Source of the DNA: Lewinella sp050633125
GTDB taxonomy: Bacteria > Bacteroidota > Bacteroidia > Chitinophagales > Saprospiraceae
Reading direction: 5' to 3'
Assembly (NCBI RefSeq): GCF_050633125.1
Contig: NZ_JBOEFX010000022.1
Coordinates: 1-64,000, forward strand
DNA: 64,000 nt
Both the position numbers and the translations under genes were made by a program. The first letter of the stretch is position 1; each line of letters starts with the position of its first letter. The notes under the pieces are model-generated. The model saw nothing but the letters and a program-made list of their open reading frames with translations, was not told where the DNA came from and searched no databases. Positions 26,375 to 37,047 of this stretch are shown piece by piece.

Positions 26375-29300
26375 TTATTTCACAACTACCATCGTACGGG
26401 TAGCCATGTCTGCACCTGCCCTCAGTGTATAATAATACACACCAGCTGGTAGGTTCAATTGATTCAATAGTAAACGGTTTTCACCTGCGCCGTAGTTGTT
26501 TAGTTCACGGTAAACCTCTTGACCAAAGGCATCGTGAATCACAAAGGCAATATCAGAAGCTACTGGCAAACGGAAGCTGATCACCGTAGCGCCATTGAAT
26601 GGGTTCGGTGTATTCTGATCCAGGCGGAATTTGCTTTCCGTCGGTGTATCAGTGCTTGTTACAACTTCTCCGAAGTTGACCTCTGGATCCAGTGCTTCGT
26701 CATTGTTATTGTAAGCTTCAGGTAGCATTGATCCGGGATCAAGGCGTAGAACGGTATTCCAATCGTCGATGTCCGTCAAGGCGCGAAACTTGATTGCAAA
26801 CAGGGCTTGATCAGCGCTGGAACTATGGCCTTGCCCATCAAGACTGAACCAGCTAAGGCGCAATTTCCCTTCATCGGCACCATCATCACCAATCACCACT
26901 GTCTGGAATGGCTGCTCTTCGGCAGGGAAGAACTCGAGGTACTCGACCTCACCAACCGGGAACTGCAAGCCAAATTGATAACTTACGATATCCGCAAATT
27001 CAGCACTACGGAAGTAAAGCGTTACTTCTTCACCAGCAGCTACCGAAAGGTTTTCTGCCGTAAACGGCAACTGTCCTGTGGTACGATCATCATCAAGTCC
27101 TCCGAAATTATCCGGATTGGCCTGACCAAGGATATCCCCTACTTTCACCCCTACAAAGTTGGCCGTTTCCGGCTCCATAAGCATCATCGTACTGGTAGAA
27201 GCGTATGGGAATACATTGTAAGCATCAAAGTCGGTAGGCATCTGCTGCCCTTCTGTGACAAACACCCATGATGGGCAGTTATCAAACTCCTCCTGCGCAC
27301 CGATAATCAGACGCTGGATAAGGAAGAGATCAAGTGTAGTGAAAGCATCACTACAGTTGGCATCACCGGCAATTACCTGGTAAGGAGACGTGATCTGTGG
27401 CGGGTTCATCCCCAAGAGGAAACGCTGGCCTATGAACAGTGCATAAGTTGAAAGCCCATTGCTATGCTCCAGGTCTTTCTGTGCACTTACGGTGTATTCC
27501 ATTCCTGGATTCAGGTTTGGCAGATTGTAGCTACCACTTTCCCCTGTAGTCATGGTTTCTTCCATACCTGGGCCCGTAATGGTAACATCGGTATTTATAA
27601 TACCATCGCCCCAATAAGTCGAGATATGACCATTTAATGCAGCCATCGCTGTGATCGTTGCCGACCCCATTGACAAGGTATAAGGAACGACCATCGGTGC
27701 GCCATCAGTCACCACTCCTACTTCAATCGGTAGCGGTGTTTGCACAAACTTGATAATGGTTGATTCTCCTATATCACCGACAAGCAATACATTGAGATAA
27801 AACAATACATCTCCGCTATTTACATCAAGGCCATCGCCAGTATTATTGAAATAGCTGAAAGTATTATTAGACACATTGTATTGAGGAGCAATAATGCTAT
27901 TGGTCACGCCAGTAATGACAGCAACTGATTCGTTCATCACTTCGATGCTACCTGCAAGGGAGATGATATTTTGAACGTTTTCAATCGTCACTGGTACCTG
28001 TATCGTTGCATTAGGGCCGCCTTCTGATTCGCCGATATCCAAAATTGCCAGATTGCTCTGAGCGGTTATCGTAATCGTTTCACAGTGCGTAGCTGAACCA
28101 CAATTACCGCTCACCGTCAGGCATACTTCATACGTACCAGAGTTGGTATAAGAATGATCGGGATGACGAACACCGTCGATATTTCCATCACCAAACGTCC
28201 AGCTATAAAATCCATTGCTGGACATATTGGTAAAGCTGACATTCAAACCATCAATTTCGTAATCAAACCCGGCTACCAAGCTGCCTGTTGTTGTTCCAGG
28301 TACTATAATATCCAGGGTATTCGTACATCCATTGGCATCCGTTACCGTCACCTCATAATCACCGCCATTGAGGGCGCTCAGTAGATAACTATTGGTATTA
28401 GAAATAGCTGTGCCATTTTGCTGGCCGCTCCAATCTATCGTATAAGGAGCATTTCCTCCTCCCATGATCAAACCAATAGAACCTAAGCTGGTACAACCCG
28501 GCCCTACGACTGCTGTTTCCAACTGCAGGAGATTCGCCGGTGTTTCTACAGAAACAGTAGCAGTGCGTTCACAACCATTGTCATCCGTTACTCGTACGTA
28601 GTAAGTACCTGCTTCCAAGTCATCAATCGTATAGTGATTGGAGTTGATGTCTATCTCTCCTTCTGGAGATTGGTCAAGGTACCAAGCGATGGTGTACCAA
28701 GGTTCTCCGCCTTCAATATAAACATCAATGGTTGCCAATTCTCCACAAGAACCATCATGTGGAACGACTGACACATCAAGTGTGTTCAAAATATTATAAA
28801 CCTCTACCTGCTGCACATCCACACAACCATTAGCATCTGTGATGATAATGATGTAGATCCCCGTAGGCGCGTTTTGAATATCGTAGTAATCGTGCGGTGT
28901 TGTATCTGTACCGCTGCTTGGGCCTATCCACTCAATGGTATAAGGTCCTTCTCCGTTGAAGAAGTCCATCCAGATGTTGTTCAGAGCACCACAGCCATTA
29001 TTGCTGACAGTGTGAACAACTTCAAAATCCGTCGGACCACTTACAACAGTGATATTACCAGAAGTAATACAGCCATTGGCATCCTGCACCGTAACGATAT
29101 AAGGGCTACCTGGCAAGTTGGAGATGGTATAGTTAGGACTGTTAGACGTAGCAAAACCTTCCACTTCACCTACCCAACTAATTTGGTAAGGGCCAGTGCC
29201 GTTTGATATGTTAACAAAAATGGCGGTATTATCACCACAGGTGCCGTTTTGAGCCGTAAGGCTAAGGTCAATGTTATTACTCCCTACCGTTGCAATTGTA

Positions 29301-32300
29301 GAAATTGTACAGCCGTTGGCATCCGTCAGCATGAAGCTGTACAAGCCAGTCGGCACATCGCTCAAGGTGTAGGTCGTAGCATCTACATTGGCAAAACCAT
29401 TTTCAGGCCCTTGCCAAGTAAGTATATATGGCGCTGTACCACCACTAAAGGTCAGTACAAAACCAGGCTCAGACAGACAGGTACCATTTTGAGGAGCCGC
29501 TGTAATACTGATGTTATTGCTTGTATTATTAATGGTCGTTGTAGCACTACCATTACAGTTACCGCTGCTCACCGTGACGGTGTAAGTACCAGGGGTGAGG
29601 TTTGGAATCTGGAAACTGGTGCCGCTTGTGGTCGTACTACCGCTGCTTGGACCTGTCCAACTAACGGTATAAGGTGCTTGCCCTCCGGAAAATCCGACGT
29701 TAATACTACCGTTTTGGTTACAGATCGCGTGTACAGGTGTGGCGTAAACTACAATATTGCTATTGCTGTTATTGACCGTCACCTGGGTGATATCTGAACA
29801 ACTGCCGTTATTAGCGGTGATGGTGTAACTACCGTTGGGCAAGTTAGGAATCACCAAAGAGCCTCCGTTGATCACCTGGCTACCGCTCTGTGGGCCTGAC
29901 CAGTTGATCGTCGTACTTCCCACATAGTTGGCAAGGCTTACATTGATACTACCACCAGCTCCACAAATTGCAGCCGTAGAGGTAGCCGTCACTTCCAGGT
30001 CAGGTGCAGAAGCAGGCAAGATGCTACTGACTGCACCATTACAGTTACCGCTGACAACCGTGATGGTATACCCCCCTGGCAGCAACCCTGGTATTTGTAC
30101 GTTCGCGCTATTGGCCGTCAATGTGCCAGAGGTAGGCCCTGCCCAGGAAACCTGATAAGGAGCGTTACCGCCAAAGATATTCAAGAAGATATAACCCGTT
30201 TGTCCACAAACACCAGCTATTGGGCTTGCTGCTATAGTTAGCGCTCCTCCTGGGTTCATGAGTACAGTGCCTGTCGTTTCCGAACAACCGTCATTGCTCA
30301 CTACCGTCACATTGTAAGCACCCGCTGGAAGGTTCGGAATCACTAAAAACTGTCCGGCAATATTTGCACTTCCACTACTTGGGCCAGACCAGCTAACGGT
30401 GTAGCCAGGTGTGCCGCCCACAATGGTTACAGCAATCTGTCCATCGCTATCACAATCACCAGGGGTGGGGGTTAGACTTACTTGCAGGTCATCTTCTGGT
30501 GTAGACAGTGTTACGCTTTCTACATCATCACAACCATTGCCATCGTTTACCGATAAGGTATACGTACCAGCAGGTAGGTCGGGAATTTGGAAAGGAGTGT
30601 TGCCTATATTGGCGCTTCCACTTTCTGGCCCCGTCCAGGTTAGCAGGTAAGTTCCGTCTCCACCAGCTGCTTGCGCAGTGATTGATCCATTGGTTATACA
30701 GTTACCGTTGTTACCGCTCGCTGTGAGGTTTACATCATCTTCCCCCGTACTGACTATAACGACTTCCGTTTCCGTACAGCCATTCATGTCTGTAAGCGTA
30801 AGCGTGTAGGTGCCAGCAGGAAGGTTTTCGATCGTGAAGGTATTTCCCGAGAAAGTAGTCGAGCCATTTTCAGGGCCTGTCCAACTGAGGTTAAATACCG
30901 GTGTACCTTCTAATATATCAACAATAATACTGCCCGGACCGCTACATATTCCACTGATAGAGGTTGCAGAGAAGAGATTTATAGGAGCAGGATAAACAAT
31001 GATATCCTGTTCCATATCCATACAGCCGTTGGCATCTACAACAATCACCTTGTAAGATCCCGGAGGTAAGTCTTCGATCTCAAAACCTTGGGTAGTCGTT
31101 GTACCTGAGCCATTTTCAGGGCCTATCCAAGTGACTGTATAAGGAGGAGTACCTCCTATGATATCTACCCAGATGGTATTGTATTGGCCACATTCATTGT
31201 AGATCAAAGCTGTAACAATCTCTACCGGAGTACCCGTGCTAATTACGGTAACGGTCTCTGTTTCGGTACAGCCGTTGACATCCGTCAGCGTCAGCGTATA
31301 AGTACCATTAGGTACATCCGTGAGAACCTGAAGCCCCATAACTACATTAATCGTCCCAGAAAGCGGGCCGGTGTAGGTTAGGGTATAAGGGCCTGTACCA
31401 CCTGTAACATTGATATTAATTTTTCCATCGTCTCCACAAACACCAGGATCAGCAGTAACGGTGAATATATCAACCGGGGCAGGATAAACGATGATATCCT
31501 GTTCCATATCCATACAGCCGTTGGCATCCACAACAATTACTTTGTAGGTGCCTGGGGGTAAATCTTCGATCTCAAAGCCTTGCGTCGTCGTCGTGCCAGA
31601 GCCATTTTGTGTCCCCTGCCAAGTGACCGTATAAGGTGGTGTGCCGCCAATAATGTCTGTCCAGATGGTATTGTACTGACCACACTCATTGTAAATCAGT
31701 GCCGTTATTATCTCTACGGGTGTGCCTGTATCCAGCACCACCGTTTGGGTTTGGGTACAGCCATTGTCATCCGTTAGCGTAAAGGTATAAGTACCACCAG
31801 GGAGGTTATTCAACACACTGATTCCCGCATTATTGTAGTTTTGGGTACCACTCACAGGGCCATTATAGTTAAGCACATAAGGTGCTGTACCACCATCTAT
31901 ATCGACTTGAATGCTGCCTGTTTCGCCACAAATTCCGTTGTTAGGCGTAACTGTAAAGAGATCCATTGGGGCCGGATAAATGATAATATCCTGCTCCATA
32001 TCCATACAGCCGTTGACATCTACGACAATCACTTTGTACGTACCTGGAGGTAGATCCATGATTTCGAAGCCTTGGGTATTGGTCATACCAGAACCGTTCT
32101 CTGTCCCTTGCCAAGTTACCGTATATGGTGGTGTACCACCGATAATATCGGTCCAGATGGTATTGTACTGACCACAAATATTATAGATCAGTGCAGTATT
32201 AACTTCGAGGCCACCATTGGTATTAGTCACGGTTCCTGTCAGGGTGCGCGAACAACCATTACTGTCGGTAATCACCACGGTGTAGGTGCCCGAAGGCAAG

Positions 32301-35300
32301 CCCGTAATCGCGTATTGGTTACCCGCTACTACAATTGATCCGCTTTGTGGGCCAGACCAAGTGATGGTATAACTCGGGTTACCTTGCGTAACGTTGACCA
32401 GAATACTGCCATTGCTCCCACAAATACCATTGTAGATCTGTAAGTTTGCCAATAAAGTATTCTGCACCATCACCTGCACGGTACCAGAAGTAGAACAACC
32501 GTTGGCATCCGTAACAACTACATTGTAGGTGCCCGCAGGCGTATTCGGAATTTGATAAACCGTCGTTGGCGAAGTAGCAGAGCCGCTAACCGGCCCGCTC
32601 CAACTCACCTGATAAGGTGCAGTACCATTGGCTATGTAAACACCAATATTTCCAAACTGAGAGCAGATACCATCGTTGCCTAAAAGGCTAATATCTAAGT
32701 CGCTGCCTACGTTGAGAATTTCTTCTGTGGTCGATGCAGAACAACCATTACCATCTGTTACGTAGAGGGTATAGTTTCCTGCGGTCAAGTCACCGATTGT
32801 GGTAAAATTGGTACTAAAAATCTGAGAACCCGTTTCCGGGCCACTCCAACTCAACTGATAAGGAGGAACACCGCCAGCAAGGTTCACAAAAATAGCACCT
32901 TCTGTACCACACTGCGCTTCTGTAACACTGGTATTAATTACCAGATTAGACTCTGCCGTACTCACTTGTGCTACTGCGTAATCGGTACAACCATTGGCAT
33001 CCACTACTTGCACCGTATAGGTGCCCGCTGGTAATCCTGGCAAATTGAGAATATTGGTCGAAGTAGTGGTGGTACCACTTACGGGACCTGTCCAAGTGAC
33101 CGTATATACCGGAGAACCGCCATTGAGGGTGACCAAAAGAGAGCCCGGTTGCCCGCAAATACCATTCTGCGGCGTCAGGTCAAGGTCAATTTCTTCACAA
33201 CCACCCAATTCTACGGTTTGTATTCCACTACAACCATTCATATCTGTGATAACGAGGGTGTAGGTGCCACAAGGCAGGTTAGGGATATCAAGGCCATCAT
33301 TGCTGGTCGTCAGAACGCCATTTTGTGGGCCTGTATAACTGATGGTGTAAGTTGGAGATCCGTTATAAATATCAATCCATAAGGCACCATTTTGGCTACA
33401 GCTGCCTGGCAATGGAATAACATTAAAGGTCAGTCCGCCACCTTCACTATTTGAAAGTGTTACTAATTGTGAATCGCTACAACCATTACTATCTACGACA
33501 TTGATGGTATAAGTACCTGCCGTAAGGTTGGGAATAACGTAAGTAGCACTGTTGGTAATGGTAGAACCATTTTCGGGCCCCGTCCAACTAATTGTATATG
33601 CAGGGCTGCCGTTATCTACGTCGACCGTAATGCTTCCTTCCTGCCCACAGACACCGGAATTGGGGTTGGCGTCTACCGTAAGGTTACCATTAGGGATTAC
33701 GATAGTACGGATGTAAGAACACCAATTATTGTCTTCTACTGTCACCTGATAAGTACCACCAGGTAAATTGATGAGGTTGAAGCTATTGGCGTATACTGTT
33801 GCGCTACCGCTAATTGGGCCACTGACAAGGATATTGTAAGGTGCCTCCCCATTGTAAGTATCCACATGAATAGCTCCATAGCCGCCACACGCTGCTGGCG
33901 TAACGGTATAGTTCCAAATAAAATTACCGCTGGTATGGTCAATCGTCACCTGCTGAGAAATCGAGCACCCCAGGGCATCCGTGATATGGATCGTATAGGT
34001 ACCGGCATTCAGGTTATTGATGGTGAAATTATTGCTATTAGAAGTGACATTACCAGAAGTAGGTCCTGTAATGTAAACTTGATAAGGAGCTTGGCCATTA
34101 CTGACATAAACGCCTATAGAACCTTGGTCCATACAAACCGCATCATTAGGCGTTAGCGTTGCCGATAGGTTGCCGCCGCCTAGAATTGTGACGGTGCCGC
34201 TGATGCTACATCCTTGAGCATCTGTTTTCGTAATGGTATAAGTGCCCGGAGGCAGATAGTAGATCGTGCAAGAATTGCTACCCGTAGTAAAGCTGCCGCT
34301 GAGGGGGCCGCTGTAAGTCACCAGATAGTTTGGGGTACCTCCACTGGAAGCGATGTGAATAGAGCCACTGTTTTGGCCACAGCCGCTGGAGGTAGCGGAA
34401 AGATCTGTAAAGCTAAAATCACAGCTGCTACTACAATCAACGAGCAAGGTATAATCACTGACGGCGCCATTGTAGCCATCTACAACCACATAGTAGGTGC
34501 CTGCGGGGAGATATTCGTTGATATACTCACTGTTGGTACCCGAATGCTGACTGTACTCCATACAGTCGCCGCGGTCACAAGAACGCAGCAGGAAGAGTTC
34601 CAGGTTGGCAGAAAGCCCCGTAAGGCTAATATTTACCGGACCATCTTCTGTTGTAGTAAAAGTATGAACGATCTCTGGTCCGTTGTTTTCTACATTGAGT
34701 ACATTGCCACAAGTGTAAAGAGATACGTCATCATGCCCATTAAGGTTGGTCCCCTGGTAGGGCTGGCCACACTGTAGGGGTACCGAATTTCCGCAGAAAA
34801 GATAGCCGCAGCTTACCTCCAATCGGAAAGTTCCTTCTGACTGTGCGTACTGGCCATCTACAACGATGTAGTAAGTGCCAATTGGCGCATCTTCAAGGAT
34901 AATTCCTTCGTTATTGGTGCTGGTATTGCTCGTTGTACTTTTTGCCAAACAGGTTAGTTGGCTACAGTTATCGGCCAATAGGAAAAGATCGAGGTCCATT
35001 CCCGGCGTCAGGATTTCCAAACCAATCTGGAGATCACCCGCCGATTGTTTGTTGATCACATAAACGCGATCCGGGCCATAAAAAGAGGTATTGGTACATC
35101 CTGGATATTGGAGAATATTGTTACCTGCACCTACGGTCGTTTCATAAGGAAGGAAGTCACCACATTGCACCGGTATAGCCTCACTACACCAGGCTGACCC
35201 ACCATTACACGGACCATTGGTGTAGCTGGTTACCCCAGCTGCATCCGCAAGACAGGCATTGGAATAAGTAACATCATTACAACCACAAACGGGGTCGTAC

Positions 35301-36655
35301 ACCGTTGGACAAACCGCATTCAAATCCATCTGAGAAGGATCTATACAGGCGCTTTCGCAACTTCCCTGCGTGTATACCGTAATCCCTGAAGCTTCCGCTA
35401 GGCAGGCATTGGCATAAGTGACACCATTACAACCACACACAGGAATCCCCGCAGTGGGACAGTTGGCCGTAATCACACCGGTTGTGGTGTTCAAGGTTGT
35501 CGCCTGACTGGCAACAATATATTGAGGGTCATAACAACTACTCGGTGCACATGGCCCAGGAGTGGTGCTTTGTACGCCAGCTGCATCCGCAGCACATTCG
35601 TTGGGATAAGTAATATCATTACAACCACAAACAGGCTCGTATACTGCCGGGCAAACGGCATCTGGGTTAATTTGTGTCGGATCAATACAGCTATCATCAA
35701 AGCAAGCACCGGAAGTGTAATCAAAAACACCCGCTGCTTCTGCATAACAAGAGTTCAAATATGTTTGACCATCACTACCACAAACCGGGCTTACGGTATT
35801 GGGGCAACCTGCAGTAACTCCCTGAGTAGAAAAGCTAAAGCTTCCCGGCTGCATCATGATCATATTCATATCATGATCAATGGCCAGTACATCACTGATC
35901 GTAAAATTTAGCTGATCTGGTGTACCGGGGACAGTAAGGTCTGCAAAATTTAATAGAATCCGAGCGACCTTGCCTCCGCCGTCTACGTTATTTTGGTCGG
36001 TACGAACAAGGGTGATGACCGCTTTTCCTGTAGCAGAATTATTATTCACAAACGCAGCTACATCACTATTGTCCGGATTAAAAAAGGTATCGGCAATCAG
36101 GCCTATGAGCACACCGTCATCGGTGGCCAAAATACCAGGGTGGTAATTGAGGGTAAAGGTAATCCCATAAAAAGCACTAAAAGGCTGTTCTGAAGCTAGT
36201 GCTAAAACCACTCCTCCTGCTTCGCCCGAAGCGACTTCCTCTTCCGAAAGTCGCTCAAAGTAGATGGCAGGCTCTTGGCTGGAAAGTGGCCCTGTTTGGA
36301 AAGCATCCGGGATAAGTGTACCGTGATTACGGTTAAAGTTACTACCCAATGCATCTGCATCCGCCGCAGTAATCTGCCCATCGCCATTGGCATCGGCATA
36401 AGCATGATTCATCCCTCCTACTGGAAACTGATTGCTCCATGCAGCACCCATGGGTTGTTCTTCCCATTCGGTAGTAGCATCGGGGCGTGCAGGTCCATTA
36501 TTCTGATTAACTACCCCCCAATAGAGGTAATCCATGCCATTGACAATACCATTATTATTGATATCACCCGGCCAAATCATTTGGGCGGATAGCCAAAGAG
36601 GAAACAAAAAAGCTAGTGTAGTAAGACTGAAGACCTGTGTAGTCGTCTTGTTCAT
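26375..36655 (-). CDS. Giant T9SS surface protein: dockerin, Kazal, PPC, 25 SprB repeats, PKD
   Basis: 3,426 residues with a signal peptide (MNKTTTQVFSLTTLAFLFPL...LSAQ). Domains in order: a dockerin-like calcium repeat pair (GDINNNGIVNGMDYLYWG about 30-50; DANGDGQITAADADALGSNF about 88-108); a cohesin-like domain; four Kazal-like Cys-rich domains (about 281-482; PVCGSDGQTYLNSCYAEAAG and relatives); two pre-peptidase C-terminal-like domains (about 485-740, VDGQYAQSEGTFRLEV); 25 SprB repeats of about 82 residues (about 745-2788; consensus C..GSI.V...GG..PY...W.GP..GS....LPAGTYTV.VTDANGC); a PKD domain (FYSWTFGDGNIDGVRHPDHS, about 2790-2865); a cohesin-like part; a second dockerin-like GDANCSDAFTTLDLFLIQRL; another cohesin-like domain; and a type A sorting tail (DQNTPNPFNGATVISF to the end). 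It is likely a long surface adhesin or motility-type filament. No catalytic domain is recognised. Confidence 0.92.
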   Translation of the reverse strand: MNKTTTQVFSLTTLAFLFPLWLSAQMIWPGDINNNGIVNGMDYLYWGVVNQNNGPARPDATTEWEEQPMGAAWSNQFPVGGMNHAYADANGDGQITAADADALGSNFNRNHGTLIPDAFQTGPLSSQEPAIYFERLSEEEVASGEAGGVVLALASEQPFSAFYGITFTLNYHPGILATDDGVLIGLIADTFFNPDNSDVAAFVNNNSATGKAVITLVRTDQNNVDGGGKVARILLNFADLTVPGTPDQLNFTISDVLAIDHDMNMIMMQPGSFSFSTQGVTAGCPNTVSPVCGSDGQTYLNSCYAEAAGVFDYTSGACFDDSCIDPTQINPDAVCPAVYEPVCGCNDITYPNECAADAAGVQSTTPGPCAPSSCYDPQYIVASQATTLNTTTGVITANCPTAGIPVCGCNGVTYANACLAEASGITVYTQGSCESACIDPSQMDLNAVCPTVYDPVCGCNDVTYSNACLADAAGVTSYTNGPCNGGSAWCSEAIPVQCGDFLPYETTVGAGNNILQYPGCTNTSFYGPDRVYVINKQSAGDLQIGLEILTPGMDLDLFLLADNCSQLTCLAKSTTSNTSTNNEGIILEDAPIGTYYIVVDGQYAQSEGTFRLEVSCGYLFCGNSVPLQCGQPYQGTNLNGHDDVSLYTCGNVLNVENNGPEIVHTFTTTEDGPVNISLTGLSANLELFLLRSCDRGDCMEYSQHSGTNSEYINEYLPAGTYYVVVDGYNGAVSDYTLLVDCSSSCDFSFTDLSATSSGCGQNSGSIHIASSGGTPNYLVTYSGPLSGSFTTGSNSCTIYYLPPGTYTITKTDAQGCSISGTVTILGGGNLSATLTPNDAVCMDQGSIGVYVSNGQAPYQVYITGPTSGNVTSNSNNFTINNLNAGTYTIHITDALGCSISQQVTIDHTSGNFIWNYTVTPAACGGYGAIHVDTYNGEAPYNILVSGPISGSATVYANSFNLINLPGGTYQVTVEDNNWCSYIRTIVIPNGNLTVDANPNSGVCGQEGSITVDVDNGSPAYTISWTGPENGSTITNSATYVIPNLTAGTYTINVVDSNGCSDSQLVTLSNSEGGGLTFNVIPLPGSCSQNGALWIDIYNGSPTYTISYTGPQNGVLTTSNDGLDIPNLPCGTYTLVITDMNGCSGIQTVELGGCEEIDLDLTPQNGICGQPGSLLVTLNGGSPVYTVTWTGPVSGTTTTSTNILNLPGLPAGTYTVQVVDANGCTDYAVAQVSTAESNLVINTSVTEAQCGTEGAIFVNLAGGVPPYQLSWSGPETGSQIFSTNFTTIGDLTAGNYTLYVTDGNGCSASTTEEILNVGSDLDISLLGNDGICSQFGNIGVYIANGTAPYQVSWSGPVSGSATSPTTVYQIPNTPAGTYNVVVTDANGCSTSGTVQVMVQNTLLANLQIYNGICGSNGSILVNVTQGNPSYTITWSGPQSGSIVVAGNQYAITGLPSGTYTVVITDSNGCSRTLTGTVTNTNGGLEVNTALIYNICGQYNTIWTDIIGGTPPYTVTWQGTENGSGMTNTQGFEIMDLPPGTYKVIVVDVNGCMDMEQDIIIYPAPMDLFTVTPNNGICGETGSIQVDIDGGTAPYVLNYNGPVSGTQNYNNAGISVLNNLPGGTYTFTLTDDNGCTQTQTVVLDTGTPVEIITALIYNECGQYNTIWTDIIGGTPPYTVTWQGTQNGSGTTTTQGFEIEDLPPGTYKVIVVDANGCMDMEQDIIVYPAPVDIFTVTADPGVCGDDGKININVTGGTGPYTLTYTGPLSGTINVVMGLQVLTDVPNGTYTLTLTDVNGCTETETVTVISTGTPVEIVTALIYNECGQYNTIWVDIIGGTPPYTVTWIGPENGSGTTTTQGFEIEDLPPGSYKVIVVDANGCMDMEQDIIVYPAPINLFSATSISGICSGPGSIIVDILEGTPVFNLSWTGPENGSTTFSGNTFTIENLPAGTYTLTLTDMNGCTETEVVIVSTGEDDVNLTASGNNGNCITNGSITAQAAGGDGTYLLTWTGPESGSANIGNTPFQIPDLPAGTYTLSVNDGNGCDDVESVTLSTPEDDLQVSLTPTPGDCDSDGQIAVTIVGGTPGYTVSWSGPSSGSANIAGQFLVIPNLPAGAYNVTVVSNDGCSETTGTVLMNPGGALTIAASPIAGVCGQTGYIFLNIFGGNAPYQVSWAGPTSGTLTANSANVQIPGLLPGGYTITVVSGNCNGAVSSILPASAPDLEVTATSTAAICGAGGSINVSLANYVGSTTINWSGPQSGSQVINGGSLVIPNLPNGSYTITANNGSCSDITQVTVNNSNSNIVVYATPVHAICNQNGSINVGFSGGQAPYTVSWTGPSSGSTTTSGTSFQIPNLTPGTYTVTVSSGNCNGSATTTINNTSNNISITAAPQNGTCLSEPGFVLTFSGGTAPYILTWQGPENGFANVDATTYTLSDVPTGLYSFMLTDANGCTISTIATVGSNNIDLSLTAQNGTCGDNTAIFVNISNGTGPYQISWVGEVEGFATSNSPNYTISNLPGSPYIVTVQDANGCITSGNITVVSGPTDFEVVHTVSNNGCGALNNIWMDFFNGEGPYTIEWIGPSSGTDTTPHDYYDIQNAPTGIYIIIITDANGCVDVQQVEVYNILNTLDVSVVPHDGSCGELATIDVYIEGGEPWYTIAWYLDQSPEGEIDINSNHYTIDDLEAGTYYVRVTDDNGCERTATVSVETPANLLQLETAVVGPGCTSLGSIGLIMGGGNAPYTIDWSGQQNGTAISNTNSYLLSALNGGDYEVTVTDANGCTNTLDIIVPGTTTGSLVAGFDYEIDGLNVSFTNMSSNGFYSWTFGDGNIDGVRHPDHSYTNSGTYEVCLTVSGNCGSATHCETITITAQSNLAILDIGESEGGPNATIQVPVTIENVQNIISLAGSIEVMNESVAVITGVTNSIIAPQYNVSNNTFSYFNNTGDGLDVNSGDVLFYLNVLLVGDIGESTIIKFVQTPLPIEVGVVTDGAPMVVPYTLSMGSATITAMAALNGHISTYWGDGIINTDVTITGPGMEETMTTGESGSYNLPNLNPGMEYTVSAQKDLEHSNGLSTYALFIGQRFLLGMNPPQITSPYQVIAGDANCSDAFTTLDLFLIQRLIIGAQEEFDNCPSWVFVTEGQQMPTDFDAYNVFPYASTSTMMLMEPETANFVGVKVGDILGQANPDNFGGLDDDRTTGQLPFTAENLSVAAGEEVTLYFRSAEFADIVSYQFGLQFPVGEVEYLEFFPAEEQPFQTVVIGDDGADEGKLRLSWFSLDGQGHSSSADQALFAIKFRALTDIDDWNTVLRLDPGSMLPEAYNNNDEALDPEVNFGEVVTSTDTPTESKFRLDQNTPNPFNGATVISFRLPVASDIAFVIHDAFGQEVYRELNNYGAGENRLLLNQLNLPAGVYYYTLRAGADMATRTMVVVK
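30983..32215 (-). repeat. 492-bp tandem repeat inside the giant gene (about 2.5 units)
   Basis: Three highly similar blocks of about 250 bp begin at equivalent points exactly 492 bases apart (shared word tacagccgtt at 31021, 31513 and 32005). Each encodes a SprB repeat with TALIYNECGQYNTIW, GGTPPYTVTW, DLPPGTYKVIVVDANGCMDM. The alternate repeats between them are much more diverged. The period is 164 codons (two SprB repeats). Confidence 0.85.
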
Positions 36656-37047
36656 AGTGTATAAATTTTACTGGCTTGTAGACGACAGAAAATTCAGGAA
36701 GTAACCCTTACTTCTGAGCTTTACCGTCAAAACGAACGCTAGTCACCGATCACTCGGTACAACAAAAAATCAAACAGACCAGTAGATGTTACTAAGGATA
36801 CACGCATAACGCAGTAAGTAAGTGCGCATGCCACAGGTAGGTAGTTAAGGGATGTAATGTAAAATTAGTAAAATTGCCTTGCAAAATCATCTCTTTGGCC
36901 CGTCTTAGCTCATATATTTTTTATCGTAATTGATTGATTACCCCGCAATTAGTATTTTATTATTTCCGGGCAACCAATTGATATACGATAGCGTTCAGAT
37001 TATTGGATGTTAATTGATGTAAAAATTCACACAATCATTTTTTTACT
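36656..37047. other. Divergent intergenic region
   Basis: 392 AT-rich bases between the giant surface gene and the DUF2911 gene, which are transcribed away from each other. It must contain both promoters, but no exact TAnnTTTG box with a -33 partner was found. No gene is seen. Confidence 0.4.

Noticed and set aside
28000..34400. CRISPR-like periodicity
   Set aside because: Spacing is about 246 bases and codon-based, units diverge, and the reading frame is intact throughout; these are protein repeats.
26807..36592. Many plus-strand frames (60-190 codons) over the giant gene
   Set aside because: The Ile/Thr/Arg-rich repeats are mirror images of the SprB-repeat codons. No independent evidence of expression.
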